Shown: in pieces, positions 62,449 through 64,000 of the stretch
How positions within the stretch are numbered: position 1 is the stretch's first letter
Layout of the letters: the number at the start of each line of letters is the position of its first letter
Source: JANXLS01 sp038227045
Lineage (GTDB): Bacteria > Planctomycetota > SZUA-567 > H5-PLA8
Direction: 5' to 3'
Assembly: GCA_038227045.1 (NCBI GenBank)
Contig: JBBRQD010000002.1
Span: forward strand, 62,001-126,000
DNA: 64,000 nt
Made by a program: the position numbers and the translations under genes
The notes under the pieces: generated by a model
The model's input: only the letters and a program-made list of their open reading frames with translations
Told to the model about the DNA's origin: nothing
The model's database searches: none

Positions 62449-63159
62449 CTATTCTTCTACCAGCACGACGGTCAGTTGTTTCGGACCGTGCGCGCCGAGA
62501 ACCAGGATGCGTTCGATGTCTCCGGTGCGGCTCGGCCCGGTGATCAGAGTCACGAAACTCGGCAACGCTGAGCCATATTTTCGCGCGAGGATTTCGTACG
62601 CCGATGAAAGATCCGGCAATAATTGATCGCCCGTCGCCAGGACGACATGGTGCGGTGGCAACACAGAGAGCGTGCGTCCCCCGGCGCTGGTTGCCGTCAG
62701 CAGAATCGTGCCCGTCTGCGCGATCAACGCATCGCACGCGGTGATGCCGGCGTCGCATCGTTCGAGCGTGTGAACGTCATATCCAAATTTCGTTTCGAGC
62801 GCCGGCAGCCCGAGCGCGGCGACTGCATCGTCGATCAGCGGCGATTGATGAAACGCGACGCGTGCCCACTTTTCTTCAGCGGCCAATTTTTGCAATGCTT
62901 CATGCGCCGCTGCGCGTGTGGGGCAGCGCAGAAATGCGGTCTTTAAATCCTCCGAATTGCGCGCGAAAATCGCGGCGTTTTCTTCGTAATTCGCGCCGAC
63001 GGGCGGCAGCCACGCGCGAATTTCGGCCGGCGCGCCTGGTGCGGGGTGCGCGTGATCCGAATCGCTTTCAGCGATTGGGCCGTGATCTCCGGGCATCGGC
63101 GCTGAAAGTTTTAGCGCTTCGCGGATGCGGCCGAGAATGGCTTCGCGTCCGGTGCTCAT
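62449..63159 (-). CDS. lutC: LUD-domain protein, LutC-like
   Basis: 236 aa with the LUD domain core: ACDALIAQTGTILLTATSAG followed by GRTLSVLPPHHVVLATGDQL. LutABC oxidises L-lactate to pyruvate for growth on lactate, LutC being the third, non-iron-sulfur subunit. The ATG at 63159 overlaps the lutB stop (ATGA) with GGAGG 7 nt upstream, so the two are coupled. Confidence 0.9.
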   Translation of the reverse strand: MSTGREAILGRIREALKLSAPMPGDHGPIAESDSDHAHPAPGAPAEIRAWLPPVGANYEENAAIFARNSEDLKTAFLRCPTRAAAHEALQKLAAEEKWARVAFHQSPLIDDAVAALGLPALETKFGYDVHTLERCDAGITACDALIAQTGTILLTATSAGGRTLSVLPPHHVVLATGDQLLPDLSSAYEILARKYGSALPSFVTLITGPSRTGDIERILVLGAHGPKQLTVVLVEE

Positions 63160-64000
63160 GGCTTCGCCTCCACTTTTGTGCCGCGCTCACGCCACATTTC
63201 TTTGAAATTCTTTGGTGCCGAATTTGGGAATGAGCGGGTGCGCGTCCAGGCACCGAGCGGATCGAGACGCGTACCACGCACCAGCCCGATTAGTTTTTCG
63301 CCGAAGCGCGCCCAGCCGGAGAGAATTTCGAAGAGCTTCGGCTTCGTGGCCACTTGAGCGAAGATTTTCATGGCGATCTTTTCGAAGAACGGCGCGTGTT
63401 CACCGACGGCGTTGCGGCGGTTGTGAAGCAGATGATGATGCAAATTAATTTTGACGGGACAGGCTTCGCTGCATGCGCCGCAGAGGCTGCTGGCCTGCGA
63501 CAAGTGCTTCCACTGTTGCAGCCCGCGCAGATGCGGTGTGATAACCGAGCCGATCGGACCTTGGTACGTCGTGCCATACGTATGGCCGCCGACGTTTTTG
63601 AAAATCGGGCAGACGTTCAGGCATGCGCCGCAGCGGATGCAATGCAACGCGTCGCGCTGTTCGGGATCGGCGAGCAGTTGCGTGCGGCCGTTGTCGAGCA
63701 GGACGATGTGGAATTCGCCGGGTCCGTCCGCCTCATCCGCCTTTCGCGGGCCGCCGATCAAACTGTTGTAACACGTCAGCGCCTGGCCGGCTCCGGCGGT
63801 CGCGAGCATGGGCAGAAAGAGCGCAAGGTGTTCCATGCGGGGGATGATTTTTTCGATGCCGACGATGGCCACGTGCACGCGCGGCAACGCGGTCGACAAA
63901 CGCGCGTTGCCTTCGTTTTCGGTGATCGAGATCATCCCCGTTTCGGCGACGGCGAAATTTGCGCCGCTGATGCCCATGTCGGCTTTGATGTACTCGCCGC
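63156..64000 (-). CDS. lutB: LutB-like iron-sulfur protein, 5' partial
   Basis: The frame is open to the window end (GEYIKADMGISGANFAVAET), so the N-terminus lies beyond 64000; about 281 codons are visible. It has two ferredoxin-type clusters, CIRCGACLNVCP and CGACSEACP, then a histidine-rich NLHHHLLHNRR helix, matching the LutB/YkgF family. It should work with LutA (a cysteine-rich subunit, not in the window) and LutC. The gene order lutB-lutC fits the usual lutABC operon. Confidence 0.92.
   Translation of the reverse strand, partial: GEYIKADMGISGANFAVAETGMISITENEGNARLSTALPRVHVAIVGIEKIIPRMEHLALFLPMLATAGAGQALTCYNSLIGGPRKADEADGPGEFHIVLLDNGRTQLLADPEQRDALHCIRCGACLNVCPIFKNVGGHTYGTTYQGPIGSVITPHLRGLQQWKHLSQASSLCGACSEACPVKINLHHHLLHNRRNAVGEHAPFFEKIAMKIFAQVATKPKLFEILSGWARFGEKLIGLVRGTRLDPLGAWTRTRSFPNSAPKNFKEMWRERGTKVEAKP

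Noticed and set aside
1..64000. CRISPR arrays, tRNA or rRNA genes, integrases or phage genes
   Set aside because: None was recognised on either strand.

Overview
The window is about 58-60% GC by eye and comes from a bacterium that secretes unusually large proteins. Clues are giant exported beta-propeller proteins, NPCBM, CBM9-like and F5/8 type C modules, HEAT proteins, a MoxR-DUF58-BatA/VWA operon, hopanoid-type genes, an AGPS-like ether-lipid enzyme and many short palindromic intergenic repeats. Together these suggest the PVC superphylum (Planctomycetota, Lentisphaerota) or a similar group such as Sumerlaeota or Hydrogenedentota. This is inference; no rRNA or other phylogenetic marker is present. 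I saw no tRNA, rRNA, CRISPR array, insertion sequence or phage gene.

Region 1 (3-15513, + strand) is an array of secreted proteins: a propeller/F5-8 protein (5' end outside the window), a 1632-aa NPCBM protein with a degenerate glycosidase-like barrel, a CBM9-like protein, a HEAT protein, a small EF-hand protein, and a clan GH-A glycosidase that keeps both catalytic glutamates. Region 2 (43727 down to 18117, - strand) is an almost gapless run of eleven genes. It starts with MoxR ATPase, DUF58, BatA/VWA, VWA/GATase-like, a large membrane protein and a DUF4159 protein. It then continues, through overlapping stop and start codons, into giant secreted proteins that mirror region 1: NPCBM/degenerate barrel, HEAT, a 2309-aa barrel/propeller protein, a PQQ-propeller/CBM9 protein and a CBM9 protein. 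A lactonase-like propeller protein and a cupin lie downstream (18020-15544). The simplest reading is a membrane and periplasmic assembly or maturation machine encoded with the surface glycan-binding proteins it serves. This is the best candidate for an undescribed system here.

Region 3 (43937-50257, + strand) has an FtsX/MacB-type permease without its ATPase, a DUF3299 protein, a secreted TPR-like/propeller protein and a family 2 glycosyltransferase. Region 4 (50268-54604) has an FGE/SUMF1-like protein with two membrane helices inserted in its domain and a DAHP synthase. The DAHP synthase is preceded by what looks like a complete aromatic amino-acid attenuator (leader peptide, antiterminator and terminator). 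Next come a phosphorylase resembling HpnG and a single-domain response regulator. Region 5 (54605-64000) has an HpnA-like epimerase and a DUF885 protein. On the - strand it has a compact operon (small membrane protein, SDR, small membrane protein, AGPS-like FAD enzyme, deoxyhypusine-synthase-like enzyme, PgeF/YfiH) and the lactate-utilisation genes lutC and lutB, the latter cut by the window end.

Translation signals are varied. Several genes use TTG or GTG starts behind strong Shine-Dalgarno sequences, and many neighbours overlap as ATGA, TAATG, GTGA or TTGA.
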